Positions 9,035-17,678 of a stretch of DNA of 64,000 nt are shown here, piece after piece. The notes under the pieces were generated by a model that was not told the DNA's origin, did not search any database, and saw only the letters and a list, made by a program, of their open reading frames with translations. Made by a program: the position numbers and the translations under genes. Source of the stretch: Leadbettera azotonutricia ZAS-9 (GTDB lineage Bacteria > Spirochaetota > Spirochaetia > Treponematales > Breznakiellaceae); contig NC_015577.1 of the NCBI RefSeq assembly GCF_000214355.1, positions 496,001-560,000 on the forward strand. Direction: 5' to 3'. Position 1 is the stretch's first letter. Each line of letters begins with the position of its first letter.

Positions 9035-10257
9035 CCACCTGGGAAGATCATATACTCAACGCCTTTATAGAGCGTTACCCTTTTTCGGTCTCCGCCAAAG
9101 TCAATAGCGCGGATTTTCCTGCGGCAAACCATAGGCTGCGTATTCCTGCCGCAAAAATCTTCCCCGGCTTTGATAACGCCCCGCCTGACGAAAAGGAATC
9201 TTTCCTCGACGCTGTGGAATCCCTTGAGACACAAGGGTTCGTCTCCCTTGTCTGGGCACGCCACAGAAAAGGCGAGCTGCTTTCCGCCATTGTCTGCCTC
9301 GACATGGAAAAGCTTTATCAATTAAGAAAAAGGCTTTCGCCTAAAGCCGCTGCGGAAGAGGCACGGGAAGCGGCGGAACAAATCGTTTCACCCAATGATA
9401 CCTTGGGCGCTTTTTTCGCTTTCCTTGCCAATGGCATCACAGCCCTTGATGCCGCCAAGGGGATCAATGCAGAATCGGTGCACGATTTGGCAAAACTCTT
9501 TACGGCAATTTCCAAACCCATAAACCTTACCCTTCGCGCCCTGTCAGTCTCGCTTTATAATGATTCCAAAAGGCTCGAAGCCCTTATTAATTCATTCAAG
9601 ACGATTTTTGCCAGGGCAGAAAAACAGGGAATATCCATTCCTGAATTTTCGTTTCTTGACCGTTCCTTTCCTGAAACTTCCATAGCCGGAAAAATTATCA
9701 TCAATATTGAAGATTCTCGGCCCCTGGCCAATGAAAACGGCGTAATACTCATCCTGCCCCTTATCACCATTCAAAAAATCAGATCCATAACAGGCTATTG
9801 CTCCGTACCCGCCGCAGGTAAATCTCCCTCGGTATTAATGATAGAAAACAAGGAAACGTTCTTTACCCTTGCCGCCTCTTCGCACAAATACACCTGCCTG
9901 CTCTATATTGGCGGCCATCCCAACAGGGCGGTACGCGCCCTGGCAAAGGTTCTTGCAAAATCGGGCTTTGCTTTCTTCCATGCAGGCGACCTTGACCCCG
10001 AGGGCATACTCATTTTGCAGGAGCTTCAGGATATAGCAGGCCAAACCGTAACGCCCGTATGCATGGATGCCTCAACCTTCGATGGGTATCTTCAGCATGG
10101 CAGGAAGCTTGAGCCGTCCATGCTGAAGCGTATCAGCCTGATAAAAGACGAAACCCGCGCCCTTCCGGGCATACGGGAGCTTATCCAAAGAATTGAAACA
10201 AGCGGCAAAGGGATCGAGCAGGAGATTATTGAATACAAGCCCTGGACTCTTGACTAA
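9031..10257 (+). CDS. jetD: Wadjet nuclease subunit JetD (Toprim-like, DUF2220)
   Basis: 408 residues. The C-terminal half carries the Toprim-type motifs: SVLMIENKETF with glutamate about E272, and HAGDLDPEGI with DxD at about D320 and D322. The fold is that of topoisomerase VI A/Spo11-like subunits. In Wadjet systems JetD is the endonuclease that cleaves circular DNA held by JetABC. The N-terminal part (about 1-120) would be the DNA-binding/arm region. The start overlaps the jetC stop (ATGA). The stop codon lies at the edge of the tetR operator, so the defence operon abuts the next promoter with no terminator seen between. Confidence 0.88.
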   Translation: MTTWEDHILNAFIERYPFSVSAKVNSADFPAANHRLRIPAAKIFPGFDNAPPDEKESFLDAVESLETQGFVSLVWARHRKGELLSAIVCLDMEKLYQLRKRLSPKAAAEEAREAAEQIVSPNDTLGAFFAFLANGITALDAAKGINAESVHDLAKLFTAISKPINLTLRALSVSLYNDSKRLEALINSFKTIFARAEKQGISIPEFSFLDRSFPETSIAGKIIINIEDSRPLANENGVILILPLITIQKIRSITGYCSVPAAGKSPSVLMIENKETFFTLAASSHKYTCLLYIGGHPNRAVRALAKVLAKSGFAFFHAGDLDPEGILILQELQDIAGQTVTPVCMDASTFDGYLQHGRKLEPSMLKRISLIKDETRALPGIRELIQRIETSGKGIEQEIIEYKPWTLD

Positions 10258-10279
10258 CTAATTAAATTAGTTATATATT
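10250..10279 (+). promoter_or_regulatory. tetR promoter with operator palindrome in the spacer
   Basis: TTGACT at 10250-10255 (5/6 to TTGACA) and TATATT at 10274-10279 with an 18-nt spacer. The spacer is almost exactly filled by a perfect palindrome, AACTAATT-A-AATTAGTT (10256-10272). A second half-site ATTAGTTA lies at 10287-10294. This is the classic arrangement for autorepression by the TetR protein encoded directly downstream. The -35 box overlaps the end of jetD. The -10 lies 13 nt before the ATG, so the leader would be only about 7 nt. Confidence 0.7.
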
Positions 10280-10292
10280 ATGTATATTAGTT

Positions 10293-10880
10293 ATGGGGCA
10301 AAAACGCGGCCTGAATAAAGAAACGATTCTCTCTGCTGCGCTGCTGATTACCGAATCAGAAGGCTTTGAAAATTTAAGCCTGCAAAACCTGGCAGCAGCC
10401 CTTGAGGTGAAACCGCCGTCCCTGTATAACCATGTCGCCGGTCTGGACGACATACGGGTACAGGTTGCCCAATCGGCTCTTGAGCAGATGGAAAAAAGCA
10501 TACGCGACCGGGTTGTGGGCCGCTCTCATGAGAAGGCGATCAGGGAAATTGCAGCCGCTTATCGTGATTTTGCCAGGAAACACCCTCAATTGTATAAAGT
10601 TCTCTCAATTATTGCCCGGATAGACGATGGAGAATTACGGGAAACAGCCCATTCCCTGCAAAACACCTTTCGCAGGATATTGGAACCTTACCGATTGATA
10701 CCCCGGGACGAAACACATTTTATCCGCTTTATGCGCAGCAGCCTCCATGGTTTCGTATCCCTCGAGGCCATGGGGTTTTTCCGGCATGGCAGGGGGGTAA
10801 ACAAGGATTTGAGCTTTATCGAAATGACCAACATGTTTATCGATATACTCAAGAGTTATACAAATAGGAAGCACCCATGA
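10293..10880 (+). CDS. TetR/AcrR family transcriptional regulator
   Basis: 195 residues. The N-terminal HTH has KETILSAALLITESEGFENLSLQNLAAALEVKPPSLYNHV (about 9-48), the typical TetR DNA-binding helix pattern. The C-terminal helical domain resembles the TetR_C_33/WHG type that binds small ligands. It overlaps the following MATE gene by 4 bases (ATGA) and has a palindrome in its own promoter, so it most likely represses its own operon and responds to a drug or metabolite exported by the MATE pump. No Shine-Dalgarno sequence precedes the ATG. Confidence 0.88.
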   Translation: MGQKRGLNKETILSAALLITESEGFENLSLQNLAAALEVKPPSLYNHVAGLDDIRVQVAQSALEQMEKSIRDRVVGRSHEKAIREIAAAYRDFARKHPQLYKVLSIIARIDDGELRETAHSLQNTFRRILEPYRLIPRDETHFIRFMRSSLHGFVSLEAMGFFRHGRGVNKDLSFIEMTNMFIDILKSYTNRKHP

Positions 10881-12223
10881 ACACAGATGAACAAAATCAG
10901 AAATTCCTCAAAATGACCACCGCTCCTGTGGGACGGCTTATTACGAGTCTTGCCATCCCCTCGATTTTAATAATGCTGATTACCTCAATTTACAACATGA
11001 CGGATACATTTTTCGTAAGCTTCCTGGGGACCAGCGCCACAGCGGCAGTGGGCGTTGCCTTCCCCCTTATGGCGGTGATACAGGCTGTCGGATTTTTCTT
11101 CGGTCATGGAACGGGGAATTACATAGCCCGGGAACTGGGCGCACAGCACTACAAAAACGCTTCCAAAATGGCTGCCACAGGTTTTTATTCAGCCTTTATT
11201 GCAGGCGCGGTCCTGGCATGCTTTGGCTCTTTAGGTTTAGACCCTCTTGTCCGCCTGCTCGGCGCTACGGATACCATACTCCCCTTTGGGCGCGACTACC
11301 TGCGTTTCATCCTTATCGGCGCCCCTTTTATGATGTGTTCCCTGATGCAGAACAACCTTCTGCGCTATCAGGGCAGTTCTTTTAACGGCATGATTGGCAT
11401 GGTAGGCGGGGCGGTTATCAATATGGGCCTGGACCCGCTGTTCATTTTCGTATTCCATTGGGGGATTGCAGGGGCTTCCCTTGCAACGTGCTTAAGCCAG
11501 GTTGTCAGTTTCGGCCTCCTCTTTATAGGCTCAACCAAAAAAGACAATGTGCGCATACAATTAAAATACTTTTCCCCCAGCATCGCAAACTATAAAGAAA
11601 TGGTAAGAGGCGGCCTTCCGTCCCTGGTGCGCCAGGGCATAGCAAGCGTGTCAGGCATATTCATGAATAATTTTGCCGGTTCTTTTGGCGATGAAGCAAT
11701 TGCGGCCCTTACCATTGTGCAGCGGGTGTTCAACATGGCCGGCTCCCTGGTCGGCGGCATAGGGCAGGGGTTCCAGCCTGTATGCGGTTTCAATTATGGC
11801 GCAAAATTATACAAGCGGGTAAAAGAAGGCTTCCGCTTCTCCTTCCTTGCCATGACCATCCCGCTCATACCCTTGGGCCTTCTCGGCTTTGTCTTTGCCC
11901 CCCAAATAATCGCGCTCTTCAGGCCCGACGATCTCCTGCTTATAAAAATCGGGACCCAGGCGTTCCGGTTTCAGTGTTCTACCATACTTTTTTTGGGCTG
12001 GATTACTATCAACAATATGATGATGCAGACCATGGGAAAAGCCTTCAAGGCAAGCCTCCTTGCCTTTGCCCGCCAGGGGCTATTTATGTTGCCCCTGCTA
12101 TTCATTCTGACCCCGATCTTTGGGCTCACCGGCATTCTGGCCAGCCAGCCAGCTGCCGACATTGCGACATTTGCATTATCAATACCCCTCTCTGCCAGTG
12201 TTTTTAAAGAGATGAAGGAATAG
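10877..12223 (+). CDS. MATE family efflux transporter
   Basis: 448 residues with about 12 hydrophobic helices in two MatE halves. Features include LITSLAIPSILIMLITSIYNMTDTFFVS near the N-terminus and the internal repeat RGGLPSLVRQGIASVSG. It is an inner-membrane antiporter for toxic organic cations or metabolites. It is translationally coupled to the TetR gene (ATGA overlap), which suggests substrate-induced expression. It differs clearly from the MATE protein at the left edge of the window, so they are not recent duplicates. Confidence 0.9.
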   Translation: MNTDEQNQKFLKMTTAPVGRLITSLAIPSILIMLITSIYNMTDTFFVSFLGTSATAAVGVAFPLMAVIQAVGFFFGHGTGNYIARELGAQHYKNASKMAATGFYSAFIAGAVLACFGSLGLDPLVRLLGATDTILPFGRDYLRFILIGAPFMMCSLMQNNLLRYQGSSFNGMIGMVGGAVINMGLDPLFIFVFHWGIAGASLATCLSQVVSFGLLFIGSTKKDNVRIQLKYFSPSIANYKEMVRGGLPSLVRQGIASVSGIFMNNFAGSFGDEAIAALTIVQRVFNMAGSLVGGIGQGFQPVCGFNYGAKLYKRVKEGFRFSFLAMTIPLIPLGLLGFVFAPQIIALFRPDDLLLIKIGTQAFRFQCSTILFLGWITINNMMMQTMGKAFKASLLAFARQGLFMLPLLFILTPIFGLTGILASQPAADIATFALSIPLSASVFKEMKE

Positions 12224-12311
12224 TGTATACAAAAGTAGACAATTTGCCCTGTTTCACCCTAATGGCAAGTTAAATTTCTCTTGAATTCTTCAAAATACAG
12301 GCCTAATTTAT

Positions 12312-12340
12312 TTGGTTTTTTCAATAATTATGAGTATATT
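12312..12340 (+). promoter_or_regulatory. putative promoter of the hybrid kinase gene (TTGGTT-17-TATATT)
   Basis: TTGGTT at 12312-12317 and TATATT at 12335-12340 with a 17-nt spacer. Its predicted start site (about 12347) lies downstream of the earliest possible ATG, which supports the later start at 12377, where GGAG stands 6 nt before the ATG. Confidence 0.5.
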
Positions 12341-12376
12341 ATGACTGAAATACTAATAATTACATTGGAGAGAAAA

Positions 12377-13798
12377 ATGGAGAAAAAGAACAAAAAACAG
12401 TCCCCCAGGAACCTGGCCATTCTGGCAACCGTCCTCTGCTTCTGCGGCCTTTTGGCTGTGTCTTTTGCAAGCCATGACTACCAAAGCGGAAAGGGTTTAA
12501 TCCTGTTGGCTTCCTTCTTTTTGTGCATCCCGGTTATCGGGATATATGCCATGACTTTGGGAAGCGGGAAAATTGTCCGCAGTATTTCTACTGATGATGT
12601 TACTGAGTTTTATGCCATGCAGCAGGAACTTATCAACGCCAAGGAGCAGGCGGAATATTATAACAAAGCAAAGAACGATTTTATCAGCCGTATAAGCCAT
12701 GAGATGCGTACCCCGATGAACGGGATAATCGGTATGGCGGATCTTGCGAAAATTGCGGAGGATGATCAGCACCGTAACCATTGCCTTAATAAAATCGGTG
12801 AATCTGCCCAGGATCTGCTGAACATAATCAATAATATCCTCGATTGGATTAAATTCGAGCACGGTAACTTTTCACGGGCATTCCAGGAATGCAGCCTGCC
12901 TTCCATGCTCCAGTCCCTGGAAAAACTGATCCGGAGCCGCGCGGAAGAAAGAAAGCAGCATTTCACTATGAATGTCGCCGGGGATCTTCCCGATATTGTC
13001 CTTGCCGATGAGGCCGGCCTTAGGCAGGCCCTGATCAATATCCTGGGGAACGCGGTGAAGTTTACCACCGAAGGCGGCTTCATCGATTTCTCGGTCACCG
13101 CCGACAAAGGGGCGCTCCATTTTGAGATCCGGGATACAGGGATCGGTATTACCGATGAACTGATGGTACGGCTCTGGGACCCCTTTGAGCAGGGAAACAA
13201 CGGGATAAACCGCATATATTACGGAGTCGGCCTGGGCCTGCCCATTGCCAAGGGCATCATTGAAAGCATGAATGGCAAAATCACGGTCGAATCCGAACCG
13301 GATAAGGGCTCGATCTTTACCTGTACCATCCCTCTGAGGATTCCGGAAACCCAAGGCAGCGATAAAGCAATTGAAGATCAGGCGCCTTTTGAAAACAAGC
13401 GCTTCCTCATTGTTGACGACGTGGAAGTGAACCGGGATATCCTTGGAGAAATGCTTGAAGAAACCGGGGCCATAATTGATAGCGCGGTGAACGGCCGCGA
13501 CGCGGTGGAGAAATTCTGCGAGAAGAAAGGCGCCTATGATTTCCTGCTGATGGATCTCCACATGCCGGAAATGGACGGCTTTGAAGCGAGCCGCCGCATC
13601 CGCGCATCCGGCCTTCCCGGCGCAACCAGGGTACCCATCATTGCGGTAACCGCCGATATAGGCGGCGAGGTCATGGCCAAATGCACCGAGGCCGGCATAA
13701 ATGACCATGTCGGGAAGCCCATAGACTTCATGCACCTAATCGGGATGATAAGCCGGTACCTGCAAAAACACAAAGCCAATATTTTGCGTTGTGCCTAA
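12377..13798 (+). CDS. hybrid sensor histidine kinase/response regulator
   Basis: 473 residues from the chosen ATG (GGAG at 12367-12370; the longer frame from 12281 begins before the likely promoter). There are two adjacent N-terminal membrane helices (about 12-32 and 43-61) with almost no extracytoplasmic segment. Then come a HisKA domain with ISHEMRTPMNG (phosphoacceptor His about 108), a HATPase_c domain (NILGNAVKF, DTGIGI, GVGLGLPIAKGI) and a receiver domain (LIVDDVEVN; phosphoacceptor Asp about 393 in LLMDLHMPEMDG). The absence of a periplasmic or PAS domain suggests it senses the membrane or a partner protein. It is convergent with the diguanylate cyclase gene and overlaps it by 4 bases. 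Confidence 0.9.
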   Translation: MEKKNKKQSPRNLAILATVLCFCGLLAVSFASHDYQSGKGLILLASFFLCIPVIGIYAMTLGSGKIVRSISTDDVTEFYAMQQELINAKEQAEYYNKAKNDFISRISHEMRTPMNGIIGMADLAKIAEDDQHRNHCLNKIGESAQDLLNIINNILDWIKFEHGNFSRAFQECSLPSMLQSLEKLIRSRAEERKQHFTMNVAGDLPDIVLADEAGLRQALINILGNAVKFTTEGGFIDFSVTADKGALHFEIRDTGIGITDELMVRLWDPFEQGNNGINRIYYGVGLGLPIAKGIIESMNGKITVESEPDKGSIFTCTIPLRIPETQGSDKAIEDQAPFENKRFLIVDDVEVNRDILGEMLEETGAIIDSAVNGRDAVEKFCEKKGAYDFLLMDLHMPEMDGFEASRRIRASGLPGATRVPIIAVTADIGGEVMAKCTEAGINDHVGKPIDFMHLIGMISRYLQKHKANILRCA

Positions 13799-14850
13799 TC
13801 CAGCATCGCCTCCCGCATCTGCCGCTTTCGGGTATACATGCTTCGGTCGGCGTCCAGGATCATGGCCTCCATGTCAGAGATGGCCAGGTTGTCTACCCGG
13901 TAACCACCGGCAAAGCTGATGCGTTCCAGTTTGCTTTCCTGGTTTTTATTGTACTCTTCTACAATTTTTTCCAACCGGAGAAGATGCTCCTCGGCCTCGT
14001 CGCCGCTGGTATCATCAAAGATCGCCAGGAATTCATCGCCGCCATAACGGCCTACAAAGCCAATCTCATCGGCCCAGTTGCGCAAGGCAGTGGCAAAGGC
14101 ATGGATAAGCTTATCCCCTGCCTGGTGCCCCAATTTATCGTTCACAATTTTCAAATTGTTCATATCAAACATATATACTGTGAGGTTTTCTACAGGTTTT
14201 GCCCGGTCATGCTCCTGGCATACCCGTTCGCAGCGAGCTCTGTTGGGGAGGCCGGTAAGCACATCGATGTAAGCAAGCTTGCCCAGGGCTTCGGCCCTGC
14301 GTCCCACGGCTATCATGCGAATAACGTAAAAAACGCCCACACCCAGGATAGCAATAAACAACACAATGCAGCCCATCAGGATAGACCGCGATCGAACCAC
14401 CTGACGCTCCGAGTAGCTTTCGGCATTGAACACTGCGGTATTTGCCAGGGTAAAATATTCCTGGCTCTGGTCATACAGTTCCTGATCATTCCCGCCGTTA
14501 CGGACAATATTGATCTGTTCCTTTAGCAATGCCCACTTTTCACGGATTTCCGTCATGTTTTCCTGAAAGACATGGTCGGGCAGCTCAATCAGATTATTGA
14601 TAGGCCCGCCAAAGCTTAATTCCTCCACAATGGTGTTCAGCGCATTGAGGGAAACATCGTCAGGCTGCCTGCGGAGCTCTTCCTTCACCAGCTTCTGGGT
14701 ACGGCCCCGGACAATGCCGGCATAATTTACCACTCGCGCGTTGCCCCCCTGCTGCTGAATGGATCGCAGGGACAGAATGCTGACTGCCCCGAACATCAGG
14801 GCCGCAAAAATGATAAACAAAAATTCGAGTTTAATTCCTTTCTTTGGCAT
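13795..14850 (-). CDS. membrane diguanylate cyclase (GGDEF)
   Basis: 351 residues: a membrane helix (about 10-28), a periplasmic helical domain (about 30-155) with NYAGIVRGRTQKLVKEEL similar to the PilJ/NarX-type four-helix sensor, a second helix (about 158-180), and a GGDEF domain with RYGGDEF (268-274) and YIDVLTGLPNR. It should make cyclic di-GMP from two GTP. The position of the RxxD inhibitory site before the active loop is not conserved (DEIGFVGRYGGDEF), so product inhibition may be absent. Its start lies 20 bases inside the upstream hybrid kinase gene, so the two are cotranscribed and probably functionally linked. Confidence 0.9.
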   Translation of the reverse strand: MPKKGIKLEFLFIIFAALMFGAVSILSLRSIQQQGGNARVVNYAGIVRGRTQKLVKEELRRQPDDVSLNALNTIVEELSFGGPINNLIELPDHVFQENMTEIREKWALLKEQINIVRNGGNDQELYDQSQEYFTLANTAVFNAESYSERQVVRSRSILMGCIVLFIAILGVGVFYVIRMIAVGRRAEALGKLAYIDVLTGLPNRARCERVCQEHDRAKPVENLTVYMFDMNNLKIVNDKLGHQAGDKLIHAFATALRNWADEIGFVGRYGGDEFLAIFDDTSGDEAEEHLLRLEKIVEEYNKNQESKLERISFAGGYRVDNLAISDMEAMILDADRSMYTRKRQMREAMLD

Positions 14851-16600
14851 AGTCCTTTTCTCCTTTTACCAAAATATCATATAAAAGCTTGTTAACCTTT
14901 TCAAAATCTATTGGCTTTGAAACATGTCCGTTCATGCCGGCTGCCAGCGCCATATTTATATCCTCCTGATAGGCGTTCGCGGTCATGGCGATTATTGGCA
15001 CTCCGGCGGCATCTTCCCTATCCATGCCGCGTATAGCCTGGGCTGCCTCGTATCCATCCATAACCGGCATTTGAACATCCATAAAGATCAAATCGAAAAA
15101 ATGCTGGGGGGATGCGCCGAATTTTTCTACCGCGTCCTGCCCATTCTCCGCCTGAATTATATCTACCCGGGAATCGGATAATATTTCGGTGATAATCAAG
15201 CGGTTCACTTCGATATCTTCTACCAGAAGTATGCGCTTCCCTGCCAGATCCAGATTGATCGCTTCTTCTTCGGCGATCCCGATTTCAGCTTCAGCCCCAG
15301 CCCGGCGCAGGGTCAGATCAAAGCGGAAAGTAGTCCCTTCATTGAACTTGCTTTCCACCGTAATGTCGCTGCCCATGAGCTTTATCAGGTTCCGGCTTAT
15401 GGCAAGACCAAGGCCGGTGCCGCCGAAACGGCCGGCGATGGTGCTGTCTGCCTGTTCAAAGGCATTGAAGAGATGCTTCATCTGATCTTCCGTCATCCCA
15501 ATGCCATCATCGGCGACTGCAAACTCCAGGGACACCGAATCGGCAGTTTCCCCTTTCTTATCGACATACAGGACGATCCGCCCTTCCTGTCCGGTAAACT
15601 TGACCGCATTGCCCAAAAGATTGATAAGCACCTGCTTGAGCCGCAGCTTGTCGCCCACGAGCTGAAGCCGCTCCCCGTCCAGCCTGTCCTGATTGATCCT
15701 GAAATGGATGATCTTTTCCCGGCAGCGCTGATTGATAATGCTGGAAACTTCTCCCAGGATATCCTGCAAATCGAAAGGTTCGTCGGCTATTTCAAATTTC
15801 CCGCTCTCGATCTTTGACATATCCAGCACATCATTCAGGAGTTCCAGGAGATGGTCCGACGCCAGCATCACCTGGTCGATGGATTTAGCCGCCTTTTCCG
15901 GATTGCCCAGGGAATCCCGGGTGATGCGGGTCATACCGATGATGGCGTTCAGAGGTGTCCGGATTTCGTGGCTCATATGCGAAAGGAAGTTGCCCTTTGC
16001 CTGGGAAGCTTCCAGGGCTACCGCCTCGGCCTCCCTGCGCTTGGTAATGTCCCGGGCTATGCACAATACCGATTTGACTTCCCTGTACTTGTCCAAAAGC
16101 GGAATCTTGATGACCTCAAAGAACCGTGTCTCACCCAGAAAAGGAGAAAAAATCGGCTCCTCTACAGTTATGGTTACCTTGCCATTAATTACCTGAAGAT
16201 CGCTTTTATGGTACAGCTCGGCATCCTTGGGGCTCGGCCTGCTTAGTTCACTGATTGTCTTGCCCACAACCTCGTCATGGGAAAGGTTAAAATACAATTC
16301 AAAACTCTTGTTGACCTGGATATAATGGTTGGTGAGATCCTTGGTAAAAATCAGATCCGGTATGCTGGAAAAAACCGCCGCATAGGTGGCGCTCTGCTGT
16401 TCCAGGTTTTTCAGGCGCTCTTTATACAGGGCTTCAATGTTTTCCCTCCGTTGATCGTCCTGGCGATTCAGCTGTTCATTTTTTCGCAGCCGCATAAAAA
16501 TCACGGCAAGGAGGAAGAGGAGTACTATACAAATGATACCAAGAATGATTGTCAAAATTCTCTCTTTTATTATTATATATGCATGCCGTTGCCCCGTCAA
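14831..16600 (-). CDS. PAS-containing hybrid histidine kinase
   Basis: 589 residues: one N-terminal membrane helix (about 15-36), a short coiled coil, a PAS domain (about 72-190: FSSIPDLIFTKDLTNHYIQVNKSF), HisKA with MSHEIRTPLNAI (His211), HATPase_c (NLLGNAVKF, DDGIGM, GGTGLGLAIS) and a receiver domain with FMDVQMPVMDG (Asp508). It should autophosphorylate on a cytosolic signal and pass phosphate to its own receiver and on to an unseen phosphotransfer protein. The predicted start is TTG and no ATG is available before the membrane helix; that start is uncertain. The 3' end overlaps the diguanylate cyclase gene by 20 bases. Confidence 0.9.
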   Translation of the reverse strand: MTGQRHAYIIIKERILTIILGIICIVLLFLLAVIFMRLRKNEQLNRQDDQRRENIEALYKERLKNLEQQSATYAAVFSSIPDLIFTKDLTNHYIQVNKSFELYFNLSHDEVVGKTISELSRPSPKDAELYHKSDLQVINGKVTITVEEPIFSPFLGETRFFEVIKIPLLDKYREVKSVLCIARDITKRREAEAVALEASQAKGNFLSHMSHEIRTPLNAIIGMTRITRDSLGNPEKAAKSIDQVMLASDHLLELLNDVLDMSKIESGKFEIADEPFDLQDILGEVSSIINQRCREKIIHFRINQDRLDGERLQLVGDKLRLKQVLINLLGNAVKFTGQEGRIVLYVDKKGETADSVSLEFAVADDGIGMTEDQMKHLFNAFEQADSTIAGRFGGTGLGLAISRNLIKLMGSDITVESKFNEGTTFRFDLTLRRAGAEAEIGIAEEEAINLDLAGKRILLVEDIEVNRLIITEILSDSRVDIIQAENGQDAVEKFGASPQHFFDLIFMDVQMPVMDGYEAAQAIRGMDREDAAGVPIIAMTANAYQEDINMALAAGMNGHVSKPIDFEKVNKLLYDILVKGEKDYAKERN

Positions 16601-16651
16601 TTCAATATTGAGTCAGGCCGCTTGTCATTGGTATGATTATGTATGGATTCC

Positions 16652-16680
16652 TTGTTTGATTTAGCGGTTTATACTAATAT
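16652..16680 (+). promoter_or_regulatory. putative promoter (TTGTTT-17-TAATAT) of the mini-ORF/permease unit
   Basis: TTGTTT at 16652-16657 and TAATAT at 16675-16680 with a 17-nt spacer. The first ATG downstream with a purine-rich RBS (AAAGAAAGGGG) is that of the mini-ORF at 16702. Confidence 0.45.
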
Positions 16681-16701
16681 AGGCAAAGAAAGGGGCAATC
16701 G

Positions 16702-16776
16702 ATGAAAGAACCCGTTGCTATGACTTTTTTACCCGCCATCATGATGAACCAGCCCTCGGCGGATTGCGATTATTGA
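16702..16776 (+). CDS. 24-residue leader-type mini-ORF
   Basis: The frame encodes MKEPVAMTFLPAIMMN followed by QPSADCDY and stops with TGA at 16774-16776. It is preceded by a purine-rich RBS (about 16686-16696) and a plausible promoter. The stop overlaps the permease ATG as TGATG, which is the standard configuration for translational re-initiation. I do not recognise the peptide. It could be a true leader peptide controlling the permease or just a spacer that feeds ribosomes to the next start. Confidence 0.45.
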   Translation: MKEPVAMTFLPAIMMNQPSADCDY

Positions 16777-17678
16777 TGGCCGAAGCATTAAATCGCGAGT
16801 TTGTCTATCTCTGGTATTATTTCAGTATCCAGTTAGAGCAGATAGCCGGATACTATGTCCTGGGCATAGTATTGGGGTCCGCAATATCAGTCTTCGGGAA
16901 AGAAAAGATCCACGCCCTTTTCACCGCCCTGGGCAAAAAAAAGCTTGGCATATTCGGGGTAGTTCCTGCAAGCCTCATCGGCATTGCTTCGCCTCTTTGT
17001 ATGTACGGAACTATCCCCATAGCCGCCTCATTTTCAGAGAAGGGAATGAGGGATGACTGGCTCGCATCATTTATAATGTGTTCAATACTGCTGAATCCAC
17101 AGCTCATCATTTACAGTATCGCACTTGGAAAAACCGCAGTAATAGTGCGTTTTGTTTCCTGCTTTTTGTGCGGCATCGCAGCAGGAGTACTCATTCGTAT
17201 TTTGCATAAAGATAAGGGGTTTTTTGATTTTTCGGGGTTCACGGAAACTGCAAGCCGCGACACCGACCCAAATCCCCTGCTGCGGTTTTTAAAAAACATT
17301 TTGCGGAATATCAAGGCAACCGGCCTCTATTTCCTTATCGGTATAGCCCTCTCGGCCGTGTTCCAGCGTTATGTGCCGCCAGACGGCTTTGCGGCCCTTT
17401 TCGGAAGCAAGCGGGGCTTCGGCGTCCTTATGGCGGCAACAATAGGCGTCCCCCTCTATGCCTGCGGCGGCGGAACTATCCCCCTCCTCATGCAGTGGCT
17501 GGATTCCGGCATGACCATGGGCGCTGCCTCTGCATTCATGATAACAGGCCCTGCCACTAAAATTACCAATTTAGGGGCAGTCAAAATCGTTTTAGGCATG
17601 AAACGGTTTATCATCTATATTTTATTCTCTATTGTTTTTGCATATCTTACGGGAATTGTAATCGACTTAATTATTTAA
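16776..17678 (+). CDS. ArsP/DUF318-type permease
   Basis: 300 residues from the ATG at 16776; a TTG 12 bases earlier in the same frame is a less likely start. About eight hydrophobic segments occur in two halves, each with a glycine/proline re-entrant motif: IASPLCMYGTIPIAASF (about 70) and VPLYACGGGTIPLLMQW (about 230), followed by FMITGPATKITNLGAVK. This matches the permease family pfam03773 (ArsP_1/DUF318), known to export organoarsenicals or other small substrates. The first motif has only one cysteine, unlike arsenic-type ArsP, so the substrate is open. It overlaps the gamma-subunit gene on the other strand by 12 bases. Confidence 0.75.
   Translation: MAEALNREFVYLWYYFSIQLEQIAGYYVLGIVLGSAISVFGKEKIHALFTALGKKKLGIFGVVPASLIGIASPLCMYGTIPIAASFSEKGMRDDWLASFIMCSILLNPQLIIYSIALGKTAVIVRFVSCFLCGIAAGVLIRILHKDKGFFDFSGFTETASRDTDPNPLLRFLKNILRNIKATGLYFLIGIALSAVFQRYVPPDGFAALFGSKRGFGVLMAATIGVPLYACGGGTIPLLMQWLDSGMTMGAASAFMITGPATKITNLGAVKIVLGMKRFIIYILFSIVFAYLTGIVIDLII

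Noticed and set aside
12281-12376. Longer start of the hybrid kinase
   Set aside because: It would begin upstream of the probable promoter; the ATG at 12377 has GGAG at the right distance.
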